Shown: positions 5,336 to 5,378 of the stretch, piece by piece | How the letters are laid out: every line of letters starts with the position of its first letter | Numbering within the stretch: position 1 is the stretch's first letter | Assembly: GCA_021792015.1 (NCBI GenBank) | Contig: JAJYVM010000285.1 | Coordinates: forward strand, 1-5,378 | Direction of reading: 5' to 3' | DNA length: 5,378 nt | From: Bacillota bacterium | Lineage (GTDB): Bacteria > Bacillota > Sulfobacillia > RBS10-35 > JAJYVM01 | Program-made: the position numbers and the translations under genes | The notes under the pieces: model-generated | What the model was told of the DNA's origin: nothing | Database searches by the model: none | Seen by the model: the letters and a program-made list of their open reading frames with translations, nothing else

Positions 5336-5378
5336 CTACCACCTCACGGTCCTCGGGGTGTTCCTGGCCGTGACCGTG
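5328..5378 (+). CDS. Start of a hydrophobic, probably membrane protein (partial, runs off right edge)
   Basis: A GTG at 5328, with GGGAGG at 5315-5320 seven bases upstream, opens a frame to the right edge: 17 residues, MASYHLTVLGVFLAVTV. It overlaps the end of the 66-residue gene by 8 bases, continuing the pattern of overlapping genes. The hydrophobic stretch from residue 6 looks like a first membrane helix. Such an opening is seen in sodium:solute symporters and other transporters, but 17 residues are too few to assign a family. Confidence 0.6.
   Translation, partial: MASYHLTVLGVFLAVTV

Overview
The window is a GC-rich bacterial fragment. It carries two complete enzyme genes, a complete transporter gene, two small membrane-protein genes, and one gene cut by each edge. 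Start codons are mixed (ATG and GTG), most are preceded by good Shine-Dalgarno sequences, and spacing is tight with some overlaps. No tRNA, rRNA, CRISPR array, insertion sequence or phage gene is visible. The composition and gene mix would suit an uncultured soil or sediment lineage (Methylomirabilota/Rokubacteria, Chloroflexota or myxobacteria-like, for example), but no marker gene here fixes the taxonomy.

Layout. (1) Positions 1-1201, minus strand: the first 400 residues of a secreted right-handed beta-helix repeat protein, with a signal peptide and about nine repeats; its C-terminus lies beyond the left edge. (2) Positions 1202-1737: over 500 bases without a convincing gene. They hold a promoter-like AT-richer patch inside an inverted repeat and two nested stem-loops. 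(3) Positions 1738-2256, minus, and 2289-3083, plus: a divergent pair 32 bases apart, encoding a MaoC-type hotdog hydratase and a short-chain dehydrogenase. The latter has the Y-x6-K signature of FabL/FabI enoyl reductases instead of the usual Y-x3-K. Together they could handle consecutive acyl-chain steps, dehydration or hydration of a 3-hydroxyacyl/enoyl pair and reduction of the enoyl bond. (4) Positions 3084-3179: a convergent gap with a terminator-like hairpin. (5) Positions 3180-3494, minus: a 104-residue two-helix membrane protein of unknown function. (6) From 3568 to the right edge, plus: an overlapping run of a 12-helix APC-family permease, a 66-residue two-helix protein, and the start of a third hydrophobic protein.

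The genes form three apparently independent units: a secreted surface protein, an acyl-chain enzyme pair and a membrane transport operon. I see no clear new defence or mobile system. The most interesting items are the Y-x6-K reductase paired with a hydratase, the nested stem-loops in the gene-free stretch, and the small membrane proteins around the permease.
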